Source: Proteus columbae
GTDB taxonomy: Bacteria > Pseudomonadota > Gammaproteobacteria > Enterobacterales > Enterobacteriaceae
Direction of reading: 5' to 3'
DNA length: 64,000 nt
Assembly: GCF_002777965.1 (NCBI RefSeq)
Contig: NZ_NGVR01000009.1
Coordinates: 387 to 64,386, forward strand
Numbering within the stretch: the stretch's first letter is position 1; the number at the start of each line of letters is the position of its first letter. Both the position numbers and the translations under genes were made by a program. Shown here one piece after another: positions 1 to 9,745 of this stretch. The notes below the pieces were generated by a model that worked only from the letters and a program-made list of their open reading frames with translations, did no database searches and was not told the origin of the DNA.

Positions 1-583
1 GATTAACTTCTTTTGGTATCTAGAACCGCATAATCACTCGCTTTTGAATTGAGTTCAATTGTAATACAAATCAGCGAGATAGTGAATCTATGATAAGCAA
101 AATAAATAACAAATGAGAATGGTTCTTTTTAGCGATCCTCAATTAAAGACATGATTGACGTGATCTTGATCGTATTGGTAAAAATAAAAAGTCTATTTTT
201 CTTATTCTTTATGATTGAGGAATCGTGAAATAAATTCTATTTAATAGAAGAGAAATGTTTATTTAAGGACATTTCTTACCTTTTTTAAAGTGTTTGATTT
301 GACTGTTATAGAACAAAGATAAGATATGAAATACTTTTTAAGTAATAGTCTCATTTTTAGATGAAATATTAATTTTATCTGGGTAATTGTCATACAAATA
401 TTCAAAGTAAAATAGGTGATTGGAAAGTGAGTTTGCAGATAATTATTTTCAGTTTAACTACGTAATAATCTCTAGCGGAATATTTTCTTGAGTGTGTAAA
501 TGTGTTGCTGTCTATTTTGGCTCTATAAAAACGTATCTCACAATAAGTGACATAACCCTAAAATTATTATGGGAGTATTAATA

Positions 584-685
584 GTGAAAAGATTATTTTC
601 ATCATTAAATAGCTCTGTTTTGATAATGGAAATCAGCGATTATGTTAGCGATGTTTTAGGATTTAACATTTGGCACTATCCATAA
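584..685 (+). CDS. Possible 33-residue small protein
   Basis: A GTG codon at 584 follows GGGAG (571-575) at a normal distance and opens a 33-codon frame ending TAA at 683-685. The peptide begins MKRLFSSLNSS if GTG is read as Met, and ends in GFNIWHYP. It is mostly polar, with no clear membrane segment. A hairpin terminator lies 85 bp downstream, so a short transcript is plausible. No family is recognised; chance is a serious alternative for a frame this short. Confidence 0.25.
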   Translation: MKRLFSSLNSSVLIMEISDYVSDVLGFNIWHYP

Positions 686-770
686 CCGCTGAAATAAATT
701 GGCAAAAGCAAACAGTTTGTCTGATATTGGTAAAATTGTTTACATTTTATTGGCAACGTTGTTACACATG

Positions 771-809
771 AAAAAAAAGAACCAAAGTGTGAACTAGGTT
801 CATTTTTTT
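771..809. terminator. Bidirectional rho-independent terminator
   Basis: A run of eight A residues, GAACC, a 13-base loop, GGTTC and a run of T residues. The A and T runs extend the stem, so it could work in both directions. It would end a short transcript covering 584-685, or one entering from the right. Confidence 0.5.
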
Positions 810-1087
810 CGTTGAGATGAATGCGTATTAATGGATAAATCAAATGCCATTATAGAAGCTATTGCAATCACACTAGTGACAGAACCGTGATTAACTGTTC
901 ATTATGTTGATTGGAGAATTTAACTCAGTGACAACACTTAGTCATAATTTCCTCGATGTAAATTCAGTTTCTCCAATGAAAAGTACTTTTGCCTAAATGT
1001 AAATAATGAAATGAAGAATTATGCTAGAGTAATTTCAGACCGTTATTTATTTATCATTTACACTTATGTTGGAATACAGGACATTAT

Positions 1088-1378
1088 ATGAATAATATCA
1101 GATTGATAGCTACGATTGTGGCAAAAGAAAATCATGAAAATGAAGTATTATCTGCTTGCAAAGCAATGATAAAACCAAGTCATCAAGACGAAGGTTGTAT
1201 CCAATATGAGCTTCATAAGGATACTACTCAGCCAAGAACCTTTATTTTCTTTGAAATATGGGAAAACCAAGGTGCCATTGATAAACATAATGAAACGGCA
1301 CATATGAAAGCATTTGTCGAAAATTTAAAAGATAAAATGGATTCACTAGAGATTAAATTTATTGAGAAATTAGCTTAA
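1088..1378 (+). CDS. Antibiotic biosynthesis monooxygenase (ABM) family protein, YgiN-like
   Basis: 96 residues, the usual size of the dimeric ferredoxin-like ABM fold. The family pattern is visible: an N-terminal strand (IRLIATIVAKENHENEV), the central segment EGCIQYELHKD, the strand FIFFEIWENQGAIDKH, and H-x-x-MKAFVENL near the end. Family members include quinol monooxygenases and haem-degrading or small-molecule-modifying enzymes, so the substrate cannot be set. AGGAC precedes the ATG. It lies before a LysR regulator and a quinone reductase (MdaB); in E. coli ygiN sits beside mdaB, which supports a shared role in quinone metabolism. Confidence 0.8.
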   Translation: MNNIRLIATIVAKENHENEVLSACKAMIKPSHQDEGCIQYELHKDTTQPRTFIFFEIWENQGAIDKHNETAHMKAFVENLKDKMDSLEIKFIEKLA

Positions 1379-1408
1379 CGCTATTTTTCCTCAGTGAGTG
1401 CGTTAAGC
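1373..1408 (+). terminator. Inverted repeat after the ABM gene, possible terminator
   Basis: GCTTAACGC (overlapping the stop codon) is mirrored by GCGTTAAGC after an 18-base loop. A T-rich stretch follows about 25 bases later, so termination is plausible but not textbook. Confidence 0.4.
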
Positions 1409-1576
1409 AGGTATGCCATTAAGGTCTATCTGCTTATTTTTTGGTAGGCATTACTTATAGTGGATTATGACTAATAACTCACTATTTCTCTCTATTATTA
1501 ACTTAATTGCAATAATGAAAAAATATTCGTATTCTTAAATTTCAGTACGTTACTTAATGCTACCGAGGTTTATGAT

Positions 1577-2476
1577 ATGAAAGCAACATCAGAAGAAGCG
1601 CGTGTATTTGTTGAAGTTGTTGAACATAAAAGTTTTACAAAAGCTGCAGATAAACTGAATCTTGCTAATTCAGCGGTAAGTCGTACTGTAAAAAAATTAG
1701 AAGATAAATTAGGCGTTAATTTGCTTAATAGAACGACACGCCAGATCAATTTGACCGCAGAAGGTGAACTTTATTTTCAACGCATGAAAGTGATATTGCA
1801 AGAGATGCAAGCGGCTGAAAATGAGTTACATGGTACACAAAGTTCTCCTAAAGGTTTACTGCGTATCGATGCGGCTACACCTGTGGTATTACATCTTTTG
1901 ATCCCTTTTATTTCTGTTTTTCGCCAACAGTATCCTGATATTATTTTGTCGTTAGTCTCCTCGGAAACCTTTGTTAATTTAATTGAGCGTAAAGTGGATG
2001 TTGCTATACGTGTTGGCCAATTAACGGATTCAAGTCTACGAGCACGCCCGCTATTAAATAGCTATCGTAAAATTGTGGCTTCACCGAAATACCTTGAGCG
2101 CAAAGGAACACCTAAGTCGGTTGAAGATTTAAATCAGCATACTTGTTTAATATTTACTGAGCCCGCTTCATTAAATACATGGCCATTAGAGATTAAAGAT
2201 AACGAGTTAATAACGGTGACTGAGGGAATTTCCTCAAACAGTGGCGAAACATTAAGACGGTTATGTATTAATGGTGAAGGGATCGCCTGTTTATCTGATT
2301 TTATGTTGGATAAGGATATTCAAGATGGGAAATTAGTTGAATTATTCAATGATGAATTACAGCCTGTACCTTTACCATTTCATGCCGTTTATTATAGTGA
2401 CAGAGTTGTGAGTCAGCGCATTCGCGTTTTTATTGATAGCTTAACTCAATATCTATCTGACACATTAAAGCTGTAA
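1577..2476 (+). CDS. LysR-family transcriptional regulator
   Basis: 299 residues, standard LTTR length. The N-terminal winged helix-turn-helix (residues about 1-60) has the typical pattern [37 protein letters not shown]. The effector-binding domain follows from about residue 90 and carries the family features VDVAIRVG and GEGIACL. The closest group by pattern is the CrgA/DsdC-like (YafC/PtrR) LTTRs. It stands alone between the ABM gene and mdaB, all on the same strand, and may control one or both in response to quinones or electrophiles; that is inference from position only. Confidence 0.88.
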   Translation: MKATSEEARVFVEVVEHKSFTKAADKLNLANSAVSRTVKKLEDKLGVNLLNRTTRQINLTAEGELYFQRMKVILQEMQAAENELHGTQSSPKGLLRIDAATPVVLHLLIPFISVFRQQYPDIILSLVSSETFVNLIERKVDVAIRVGQLTDSSLRARPLLNSYRKIVASPKYLERKGTPKSVEDLNQHTCLIFTEPASLNTWPLEIKDNELITVTEGISSNSGETLRRLCINGEGIACLSDFMLDKDIQDGKLVELFNDELQPVPLPFHAVYYSDRVVSQRIRVFIDSLTQYLSDTLKL

Positions 2477-2833
2477 CTTTTAGCACGCTAATGCACTTAA
2501 TTTCTTACAGCTTATCTTAGTGTGATAGTAATTTAATTCTATTGGGTTAGAAGATATTTTTATTAATGTTATAACAGCCGAATGTTTAAAAAAATAGCCT
2601 GAACAACAATAGACTTTTACCTAAAAAGCAATAATCTCTATTATTAATACACATAATCGTAAAAATGGATTATTTTGGTTTTTTATGCTTTTTATTGTTC
2701 ATTTATTTCCAATTTAAAGAAAATAATCCTGAGTTTTAATTTATTGCGGCATTTGGTGTTGTGTGTGGATTTCTTAATTTCCTGTTAAATTAACGCTATT
2801 AAACGTATCGTAAGAGAAAATTTAGGAATTAGA
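2477..2833. other. Intergenic region upstream of mdaB
   Basis: 357 bp of AT-rich sequence without a gene. A 9-bp inverted repeat (AAGCTGTAA at 2468-2476 and TTACAGCTT at 2505-2513) may end the LysR transcript. The remainder presumably carries the mdaB promoter; no well-defined box was identified. Confidence 0.5.
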
Positions 2834-3412
2834 ATGAATATTTTACTGATTAATGGTGGTCAAAACTTTGGTCATTCTGCGGGTCAATTAAACCGCACAT
2901 TACATGATGTTGCAGCTGAACATTTAGTCACATTAGGTCATAGCGTTAAAGAAACTCAAATAGAAGAGGGCTATGATATTGATGACGAAATTGAGAAGTT
3001 TTTATGGGCAGACACCATTGTTTATCAAATGCCTGGCTGGTGGATGATGATGCCATGGAAAGTAAAAAAATATATGGATGATGTTTATACATTTGGTCAT
3101 GGCAAATTATATGAAAATGATGGGCGTACGCGTCGTGATCCTAAAAAGCAATACGGTACAGGGGGGTTGCTACAAGGGAAACAATATATGATTTCCGTGA
3201 CGTGGAATGCGCCTGTTGAAGCCTTTAATGAATTTGGTAATTTCTTTGATGGTAGAGGTGTTGATGGTGTTTATTTTGCTTTTCACAAATCACAACAATT
3301 TTTAGGATTATCTCAATTACCAACTTTTATGGTCAATGATGTTATTAAAGAGCCAAGTGTTGATAATGATATTGCTGAATATAAAGCACATTTAACTCAT
3401 GTATTTGGCTGA
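2834..3412 (+). CDS. mdaB: NADPH:quinone reductase MdaB (modulator of drug activity B)
   Basis: 192 residues, matching MdaB. It is a flavodoxin-fold FAD enzyme that reduces quinones by two electrons, avoiding semiquinone radicals. Signature segments are MNILLINGGQNFGHSAGQLN at the N-terminus (phosphate/FAD loop), YQMPGWWMMMPWKVKKYMDD around residue 65-85, and GRTRRDPKKQYGTGGLLQGK. It lies downstream of a LysR regulator and near a YgiN-like monooxygenase, a pairing known from the E. coli mdaB-ygiN locus. A strong terminator follows, so it is probably monocistronic. Confidence 0.92.
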   Translation: MNILLINGGQNFGHSAGQLNRTLHDVAAEHLVTLGHSVKETQIEEGYDIDDEIEKFLWADTIVYQMPGWWMMMPWKVKKYMDDVYTFGHGKLYENDGRTRRDPKKQYGTGGLLQGKQYMISVTWNAPVEAFNEFGNFFDGRGVDGVYFAFHKSQQFLGLSQLPTFMVNDVIKEPSVDNDIAEYKAHLTHVFG

Positions 3413-3458
3413 GTTTATTGTTCCGTCTAGCCGTTTGGCTTATGCTTAAAACATGTTT

Positions 3459-3498
3459 AAAGGTCACTATGATAGAAGATTAGTGACCTTTATTTTTT
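3459..3498 (+). terminator. Rho-independent terminator after mdaB
   Basis: A perfect 11-bp stem (AAAGGTCACTA / TAGTGACCTTT) with an 11-base loop, followed by ATTTTTTC. It also lies just past the 3' end of the convergent chemoreceptor gene and may serve both. Confidence 0.85.
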
Positions 3499-3521
3499 CA
3501 ATAAACTTATTCAACTAAATA

Positions 3522-5072
3522 TTAGATATTTTTAATCTGAAAGTAATTTACTAATTTATTCAGATTAAGTGCTTGTTCATTTAGTGAACTCGCAGCGGCT
3601 ACAGATTCCTCTACTAATCCCGCATTCTGTTGAGTTGTTGAATCAAGCTGGCTTATAGCATTATTGATTTGTGATATACCATCGCTTTGTTCATTACTGG
3701 CTTGCCCAATTTCACGCAATAGCGCACTGATCTCTTCGACATCGGTGATCATTTTTCGGATTTGTGAGCCGGCTTGCTCAACTAATTCCATTCCTTCTTG
3801 TGTTTGCGTTGATGAATTATCGATAAGTGTGCGTATATCATTAGCGGAGTCTGCACTTTTTTGTGCCAGCAGTCTAACTTCACCCGCAACAACCGCAAAA
3901 CCTTTACCATGTTCACCTGCTCTAGCGGCTTCAACAGCTGCATTTAGTGCAAGAATATTAGTTTGGAATGCAATGGCATCAATTAAGTTAATAATATCTG
4001 TCATTTGAGACGATGAGCTATTAATGGCTCTCATTTTTTCAGTTAGCTGAAGCATCATTTCGCCATTATGATGTACAGCGATTTCAGTTTTTTCAGCAAC
4101 ACTAATCGCATCATGAGTATGATCTGCGGTGTTTTTAACAGTTGACGTCATTTGCTCCATTGAGCTTGCCGTTTCTTCTACTGATGTTGCTTGTTCTTCT
4201 GTTCTTGCCGCTAAATTTTGGCTACCAGCTGTAATTTGTTCCGCTGCCGACGAAATATTTTCAGCGCCATTTTGTACATTTTGCACAACTTCTAATAGGT
4301 GCAATTTCATTTCAGCAAGGGCTTGTAATAATATTCCTGCTTCATCCTGATAATCAGTATTCACTTCTTGTGTTAAATCACCATTAGCAATCGCTTTAGC
4401 AAAGTTTATTGCCTTCTCTAATGGAAGAGTAATGCCTTTAGTAATAAACCATCCTAAAATACTGCCCACAATAATACTGATGAGAGTTAATAATACTAAA
4501 AAGATTCTTTTCTCGAAAAAATCACGTTCAACCGCGTCACCAGCCTCCACCATTTTTTGATTTTGTAATTCGATAAACTCTAATATTTTATCGCGATACT
4601 TTAATTGAATAACGGAAGTTTTTGTGATCAGTTCATTAACGGCAGCGTGTCTGTTATTTTCATTAAATGCCTTCACCACAAAGTTTTGAGAGTTTATATA
4701 TTGCTGACGAATATCATAAACCTCAGCTAAGATTTTTTTTGATTCAGCATCGTGTGTGGTTTCGTCTAACTCTTTCAGTAATTGTGCAACCTTAGCGGTT
4801 ATCTCTGCTTTTTTGCTCTCTTGTTCAACTGCTAAACTTCCTTGCTCATCAAGCATAGTGAGTTGCTGAAATATAATAAATTCATTGAAATTATTAATCA
4901 GTAAATTGGCTTTGACTGTGGCTGGATAGATATCATCAACAACATCATGAATATCTTGATTCGCGCTATTTAAACCCATTAATGCGAAACCGGAACCCAA
5001 CATAATTAACATCACAAAAGTTGTAAATGCGATGGTTAACTTTGTACGAATTTTAAAGTTTTTAAAGAACAT
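3522..5072 (-). CDS. Methyl-accepting chemotaxis protein
   Basis: 516 residues with classic layout: a first membrane helix (about 10-32), a periplasmic four-helix-bundle sensor (about 33-187), a second membrane helix (about 188-210), a HAMP domain (about 212-265), and a long coiled-coil signalling domain. The conserved hairpin tip is at about 363-400 (core [20 protein letters not shown] and [15 protein letters not shown]). Members transmit ligand binding to CheA/CheW. The C-terminus ends NYFQIKNI without the NWETF-type pentapeptide that tethers CheR/CheB, so it should be a low-abundance type receptor. A good FliA-type promoter lies upstream. The ligand is unknown. Confidence 0.93.
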   Translation of the reverse strand: MFFKNFKIRTKLTIAFTTFVMLIMLGSGFALMGLNSANQDIHDVVDDIYPATVKANLLINNFNEFIIFQQLTMLDEQGSLAVEQESKKAEITAKVAQLLKELDETTHDAESKKILAEVYDIRQQYINSQNFVVKAFNENNRHAAVNELITKTSVIQLKYRDKILEFIELQNQKMVEAGDAVERDFFEKRIFLVLLTLISIIVGSILGWFITKGITLPLEKAINFAKAIANGDLTQEVNTDYQDEAGILLQALAEMKLHLLEVVQNVQNGAENISSAAEQITAGSQNLAARTEEQATSVEETASSMEQMTSTVKNTADHTHDAISVAEKTEIAVHHNGEMMLQLTEKMRAINSSSSQMTDIINLIDAIAFQTNILALNAAVEAARAGEHGKGFAVVAGEVRLLAQKSADSANDIRTLIDNSSTQTQEGMELVEQAGSQIRKMITDVEEISALLREIGQASNEQSDGISQINNAISQLDSTTQQNAGLVEESVAAASSLNEQALNLNKLVNYFQIKNI

Positions 5073-5130
5073 GCTTAACCCTGGATAAATAATAATTAAT
5101 AAGTATTGGTAACTTATTTAAGAACAAACA

Positions 5131-5157
5131 GTATCGGTAAGCAGTGGCAGAACTTTA
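5131..5157 (-). promoter_or_regulatory. Sigma-28 (FliA) flagellar promoter for the chemoreceptor
   Basis: On the minus strand TAAAGTTC (5157-5150) is followed by an 11-bp spacer and ACCGATAC (5138-5131). The consensus is TAAAGTTT-N11-GCCGATAA, so 13 of 16 positions match with exact spacing. It lies about 60 bp before the chemoreceptor start and puts that gene in the motility regulon. Confidence 0.75.
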
Positions 5158-5579
5158 GTCATTAAACTAAATAAAAGGAGATAAAAAGGCTTGCATTGAT
5201 TTTTAATACATTATTTTTATTGTAAAAAAGAGATTTCTTCCCTTTTTTTATCTAAATGTGCTGAGTGTTTAAATTTCATTCAACTTTATAAATTTGAACG
5301 TAAAGTAATAGAGAATTAAAAATATTCTTTATTTTCCGTTAACGATTGTTTGTTCGATTTTAATATTTGTTAATTAATATTGTGGTATTTAAAAGGTAGA
5401 ACAAAGGTCAACAGATTATAAGAGTGGCAAAATGTACGCTATCTAAGACTCGCTCACCTCTGAAATGCTTTTAGCTATGATAGACTGAGTGACTTAAAAC
5501 AGGTGAGTTTATGGTTAATGTTAGATGTGTTTTAACTTTCCATATTTCTTATACTCAATTGACTTAAAGGTAACGCTGT
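5158..5579. other. Intergenic region between chemoreceptor promoter and phosphatase gene
   Basis: 422 bp, very AT-rich, no gene seen on either strand. It separates two divergent genes and presumably holds the promoter of the histidine phosphatase gene; no clear box was identified. Confidence 0.5.
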
Positions 5580-6161
5580 ATGCGCAGTGTATTTATATTT
5601 TTGAGCATATTTATTTTAGGATTTAGTCATATGGCGTATTCCGATCAAACACTGGTCTTTATAAGACATGGTGAAAAACCTGATAATGATAGCGGGCAAC
5701 TGACCTGTAAAGGGTTAAATAGAGCATTAGCTTTACCTGATGTGCTTATAAATCAATTTGGTAAACCTGATGCATTATTCGCCGCTGCACCTAAACAGAG
5801 TAAATTAGGCAATTCATTGCGTTCACTCCAAACGATTTCGCCTATCGCTATTAAAACCTCATTGCCTATTCATCTTCAATATCATGCTAAAGAGATAAAA
5901 GAATTGCGTGAAGATCTACTAAACCAGCAATATAAAAATGCAGTTATTTTTATTGCATGGGAGCATGATAATTTAGTTAAAGTTGCACGAGATATCATGA
6001 AACAAGAGGGGGGCGATCCTAAATTAATCCCTAAATGGAAAAGTAGTGATTTTGATAGTATTTATATCTTAAAAATTATCCGAGAGGGTGATAAGAAAAG
6101 CGTTATCTTTGAACAAAGACAGCAAGGATTAGATAGAGTGTCAGAAATTTGCCCTAATTAG
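5580..6161 (+). CDS. Secreted histidine phosphatase (phosphoglycerate mutase-like) family protein
   Basis: 193 residues. The N-terminus (about 1-21, ending MAYS) is a hydrophobic signal peptide, so the protein should act in the periplasm. The catalytic RHG motif of the branch-1 histidine phosphatases is in VFIRHGEKPD (about residues 26-35). A second conserved His is in IFIAWEHDNLVKVARDI (about residues 120-136). The protein is shorter than phytases, and the substrate is unknown. The next gene on the same strand (PhzF-like) is 67 bp away, so co-transcription is possible. Confidence 0.78.
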   Translation: MRSVFIFLSIFILGFSHMAYSDQTLVFIRHGEKPDNDSGQLTCKGLNRALALPDVLINQFGKPDALFAAAPKQSKLGNSLRSLQTISPIAIKTSLPIHLQYHAKEIKELREDLLNQQYKNAVIFIAWEHDNLVKVARDIMKQEGGDPKLIPKWKSSDFDSIYILKIIREGDKKSVIFEQRQQGLDRVSEICPN

Positions 6162-6228
6162 TGGGTATTTTATAACACTCTATTTTTACACACAGATTTA
6201 ATACGATTTGAAATAATGCAGGAAATAT

Positions 6229-7116
6229 ATGCAAAATGAAGTTATAGGTTCAGTAGAGCACGAGATCAAAGTTCACCTTGTAAACTCATTTACTCGAAAT
6301 AATAAAGGTGGTAATCCTGCTGGCGTGGTACTTAATCCCCCTCAATTAAGTGATGAACAGAAAATTGCTATAGCTAAAGAAGTCGGATTTTCTGAAACAG
6401 CTTTTGTTTATCAAGGTGAAGAGACTGATTTTAAGGTTGATTTTTTCACCCCTGAAGGTGAGGTCGATTTTTGTGGTCATGCTACATTAGCGGTATTTTT
6501 TACTTTATCTTCACTCAATTTATTGGCTTCTGGTCATTACACACAAAAAACGAAAGCAGGTATTTTAAGCGTCGCAATTGATACTGAAAATGTCGTTATG
6601 GAGCAAACACTGCCTGTTTCACGACAAGCTCCAAATATCGATGCTGTGGCTGCTGCACTGGGAATAAATAGTGAAATTATTTCAGCAACAGGCTTACCTA
6701 TTGAGATATTTTCAACGGGATTACCCGATATTCTGATCCCCGTACAATTTGGGCAATTAGATACGCTAAAGCCTAATTTTGAAGCAATTGCAAACTTAAG
6801 TCGTGAATTTAATACTATCGGTTTTCATGTTTTTGAGCTTAGCCAAGATAAAGAAATTACTGCTCATTGCCGTAACTTTGCGCCTTTATATGGCATCAAT
6901 GAAGAGTCTGCAACAGGAAGTTCTAGTGGCGCTTTAGGCTGCTATCTTGTTAAGCATGTTTTCCCTCATAAGACACATTTTCTATTAGAGCAGGGGCGTG
7001 CAATGCAATGTTCTTCGCTTATTCACGTTATTATTGATTCAACGGAAAATACAATTAGTAGAGTGAGAGTGGGTGGAAAAGCGACAATGATAGGCTCGAA
7101 GATTATTATTCTTTAA
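6229..7116 (+). CDS. PhzF-family isomerase/epimerase-like protein
   Basis: 295 residues, the usual size for the PhzF (diaminopimelate-epimerase-like) fold with two similar halves. The family motifs are NPAGVVL near residue 28, the catalytic-Glu segment GFSETAFV (about 47-54), FTPEGEVDFCGHATLA (about 73-88) and, in the second half, ATGSSSGALGCYL. PhzF of phenazine synthesis is the named relative, but most enterobacterial members have no known substrate and no phenazine genes are present here. AGGAAAT precedes the ATG, and a strong terminator follows. Confidence 0.82.
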   Translation: MQNEVIGSVEHEIKVHLVNSFTRNNKGGNPAGVVLNPPQLSDEQKIAIAKEVGFSETAFVYQGEETDFKVDFFTPEGEVDFCGHATLAVFFTLSSLNLLASGHYTQKTKAGILSVAIDTENVVMEQTLPVSRQAPNIDAVAAALGINSEIISATGLPIEIFSTGLPDILIPVQFGQLDTLKPNFEAIANLSREFNTIGFHVFELSQDKEITAHCRNFAPLYGINEESATGSSSGALGCYLVKHVFPHKTHFLLEQGRAMQCSSLIHVIIDSTENTISRVRVGGKATMIGSKIIIL

Positions 7117-7153
7117 ATAACTAGTGGTGTTTTATATAAAGTGATTCCTAATA

Positions 7154-7187
7154 GGCTCTAGTCTAAAAGCTAGAGCCTTTGTGTTTT
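7154..7187 (+). terminator. Rho-independent terminator after the PhzF-like gene
   Basis: A perfect 8-bp stem (GGCTCTAG / CTAGAGCC) with an 8-base loop, followed by TTTGTGTTTT. It lies 37 bp after the stop codon. Confidence 0.82.
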
Positions 7188-7351
7188 AAAATGTTGTTTA
7201 ATTTTTGTATTTATAATTCTGCAATCTTTTATTCTTAAAAAATATATTTAAACCAATATATATAAACATAAATATAATTAATTTGTTATTAATTAGATAA
7301 AGCAACTAAATTTCCAATTGTATTACAATTCCTTTTATTAAATTGAATGCT

Positions 7352-7370
7352 AATGATTATAATTATCATT
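7352..7370 (+). promoter_or_regulatory. Fur box upstream of the TonB receptor
   Basis: AATGATTATAATTATCATT is a near-perfect 19-bp palindrome that closely follows the GATAATGATAATCATTATC Fur consensus. It ends 25 bp before the receptor start, a position expected for iron-dependent repression. Confidence 0.78.
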
Positions 7371-7394
7371 CGTCACTTTAACTAAGGGGTGTTT

Positions 7395-9632
7395 ATGAAA
7401 AAAACGTTATTCTATCTAGTTGTTACCTTGATATTTTTTTTTAATAATAAAACTATAGCTGAAGATATTCTTTATGTGATTGAAAAAGAAGAAGAAAAAG
7501 TTAATGAAAAAACATTAAATTCAGAACAATTGGAAAAAAACTTGATATTTAGCATGGAAGATATTGTTCGCCATCTTCCTGGTGTTGGTGTCTCATCCGA
7601 AGGACGCTTTGGTAATAATGGATATGCAATAAGAGGTGTTGATAAAGATCGTGTTGCTATACAGGTTGATGATATCCCTCAAGCAGAAACTTTCGATAAT
7701 ACCATTTATAAAGGTTATGGTTATTTTAATGGGAGTATGAATGATATAGAAACAGAACATTTAAAGTCTGTAATTATATCTAAAGGTGCTGATTCTATAT
7801 TTTCAGGTAGTGGAGCATTAGGAGGGGCTGTAAAATACGTTACCAAAGATCCTGCTGATTTGATTAGTGAAGGCAATTGGGGGTTTGTTTCTCGAAGTGT
7901 TTATACTTCTAAAAATAATGAAAAAATGCAAACGATAGGTATTGCAACTTCCCAACAAGATGTAGAAGGGATGCTCTTATATGTTTATCGTAATGGACAT
8001 GAAACTAATAATTATAAACATGAAAATGATATATTCGGTTCTGCTAGAGGAACACCAGATCCTCAAGAAAAAACGCGTCATTCTTTACTATCAAAGATTA
8101 ATCTATTAGGTATTCAAAACCATAAAATAGGTGCTACTTTTGAATACAGTGAGGGTAAAACATATACAGATGAAAAATCTTGGTACTTATTTTCTTCCTA
8201 TTATCGTACTGGTGATGATTTATCAAAAAGAATTAGATATACACTCTCTGATACGTGGACTCCAGAAAGATATATTGACAGTATGACGACAAGCTTTAAT
8301 TGGCAAAAAATAGAACAAAAAGCATTTAGCTCTACGTTTGATGAACATTATAATGGTCATTATTATGATATTTTTGAAGAAAATAGTAGGAATATCATTC
8401 AATATGGTAGGTTTATTAATAATGAAATAGTATTAATGCCATTATCTTTATTTAATACAACGCACTCATTAGCACTACGAACTTCATATTCTACAAAAAC
8501 ACTTAACAATAAAAATACAGATACTAAATATCTAGGAAAACCTAAAATACCTTATCAATCTAATTATAGCATCATCAGACCTGTATATACTCAAGATATT
8601 AGTATTGCTTTTGTTGATGAAATAAAAATGTTTGATGACAAATTAAATGTAGTTTTAGGTAGTAGATATGATAATGTTTTTCATCATACAGATAATGTTA
8701 AATTATCTTTAGCGAAAGATAGTCATCTCACTGATAATCATTATCAGGCTTTATCTTTGGCATTATCAACCAGTTATAACATAACACCAAATTATACTTT
8801 CCAATATAAAATTGGGCAGGGGTTTCGTATTCCAACAGCTCAAGAGCTTTATTTTGATTATGGAGGTAATGATGCTCGTAATCGCTTAGAGCCTAACCCT
8901 AATTTAAAGCAAGAAAAAGGATTAAGTAATGAAATATCATTAAGTTATAATAATGATAAATTATTTAATAAAGTAAATGTATATTATACTAAATACAATA
9001 ACTTTATTGATCTTAAGCAGAGCGAAAAGCAAGTTCCTAATCCGTGGTATAATCCTAATATGGGTGATAGTTATTGGAATAAGCCAACATTACCACAAAA
9101 TCATCTTCAATATAGTAATGTTGCCTCAGCATACGTTTATGGTTTTGAGCTAACGAATGAAATTCGGCTTTCCAAAATATTTGGCTTAGATAATATATAT
9201 ATATTGCGTAATACATTTAACTATACACGCGGAAAAGATGCTTCTGGAGATTCATTACTTTCTGTACAACCTTTTAAATGGGTTTCTTCCTTATCTTATG
9301 ATAATGCGGATAGAAAATATGGTGCAGGGATATTTATGACTTATTCAGCACGAAAAGAAGGTAATCAAGCAATACGGAATGGTCGTGAATGGCCATATCT
9401 TAGTGATCCTTATACTGTATTTGACACAACAGCTTACTATAATGTAAATAAAAATATTGTATTGCGTGCAGGGATTTTTAATTTATTTAATAGAAAATAT
9501 AGTACTTGGGATGCATTAAGAAGTCTGCCAGAATTTGGTACAACAAATCAAATAGATCGTGATCGTCTTGGTTTACAACGTTTTACTGCTCCTGGGCGTA
9601 ATTTTTCTATGGATATATCATTGTATTTCTAA
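7395..9632 (+). CDS. TonB-dependent haemoglobin/haem-type outer-membrane receptor
   Basis: 745 residues. The ATG at 7395 is chosen because AAGGGG (7384-7389) sits 5 bases before it; an in-frame GTG at 7389 lies inside that box. A signal peptide (to about residue 24) is followed by a plug domain (about 45-160; DIVRHLPGVGV, GYAIRGVDKDRVAIQVDDIPQ, SGSGALGGAVKYVTKDPADL) and a 22-strand-type barrel ending in an aromatic-rich strand (MDISLYF). FRIP and NPNL motifs (around residues 478 and 500) correspond to the FRAP/NPNL region of haem receptors, which supports haem or haemoglobin uptake. The Fur box and lone position fit an iron-starvation gene. The exact ligand is inference. Confidence 0.88.
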   Translation: MKKTLFYLVVTLIFFFNNKTIAEDILYVIEKEEEKVNEKTLNSEQLEKNLIFSMEDIVRHLPGVGVSSEGRFGNNGYAIRGVDKDRVAIQVDDIPQAETFDNTIYKGYGYFNGSMNDIETEHLKSVIISKGADSIFSGSGALGGAVKYVTKDPADLISEGNWGFVSRSVYTSKNNEKMQTIGIATSQQDVEGMLLYVYRNGHETNNYKHENDIFGSARGTPDPQEKTRHSLLSKINLLGIQNHKIGATFEYSEGKTYTDEKSWYLFSSYYRTGDDLSKRIRYTLSDTWTPERYIDSMTTSFNWQKIEQKAFSSTFDEHYNGHYYDIFEENSRNIIQYGRFINNEIVLMPLSLFNTTHSLALRTSYSTKTLNNKNTDTKYLGKPKIPYQSNYSIIRPVYTQDISIAFVDEIKMFDDKLNVVLGSRYDNVFHHTDNVKLSLAKDSHLTDNHYQALSLALSTSYNITPNYTFQYKIGQGFRIPTAQELYFDYGGNDARNRLEPNPNLKQEKGLSNEISLSYNNDKLFNKVNVYYTKYNNFIDLKQSEKQVPNPWYNPNMGDSYWNKPTLPQNHLQYSNVASAYVYGFELTNEIRLSKIFGLDNIYILRNTFNYTRGKDASGDSLLSVQPFKWVSSLSYDNADRKYGAGIFMTYSARKEGNQAIRNGREWPYLSDPYTVFDTTAYYNVNKNIVLRAGIFNLFNRKYSTWDALRSLPEFGTTNQIDRDRLGLQRFTAPGRNFSMDISLYF

Positions 9633-9671
9633 TGCTGAATAGATAGGTAACTATTTAGTTTATTACAATTT

Positions 9672-9699
9672 GTTAAAGCCTCTTAAATGAGGCTTTAAC
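9672..9699. terminator. Bidirectional terminator between receptor and msrQ
   Basis: A perfect 11-bp stem (GTTAAAGCCTC / GAGGCTTTAAC) with a 6-base loop lies between two convergent genes. The T run is short, but the symmetry suits both directions. Confidence 0.7.
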
Positions 9700-9745
9700 A
9701 AGATAACTTATATAATATTAGAATTAAATTGGTGGATAGGCTATT

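Larger units (their letters stand above)
1..1087. other. Long non-coding stretch at window start
   Basis: About 1.1 kb of AT-rich sequence with no convincing long gene on either strand. It holds one possible 33-codon reading frame (584-685) and a strong symmetrical hairpin flanked by A and T runs (771-809), each listed separately. A second tiny frame at 928-996 (GTG start, 22 residues) was seen but is too short to support. The stretch may be the regulatory region of a gene left of the window. Confidence 0.6.

Noticed and set aside
928-996. 22-residue frame with GTG start and GGAG box upstream
   Set aside because: Too short, no recognisable sequence, and its only support is the ribosome-binding-like motif; AT-rich DNA gives such frames often.
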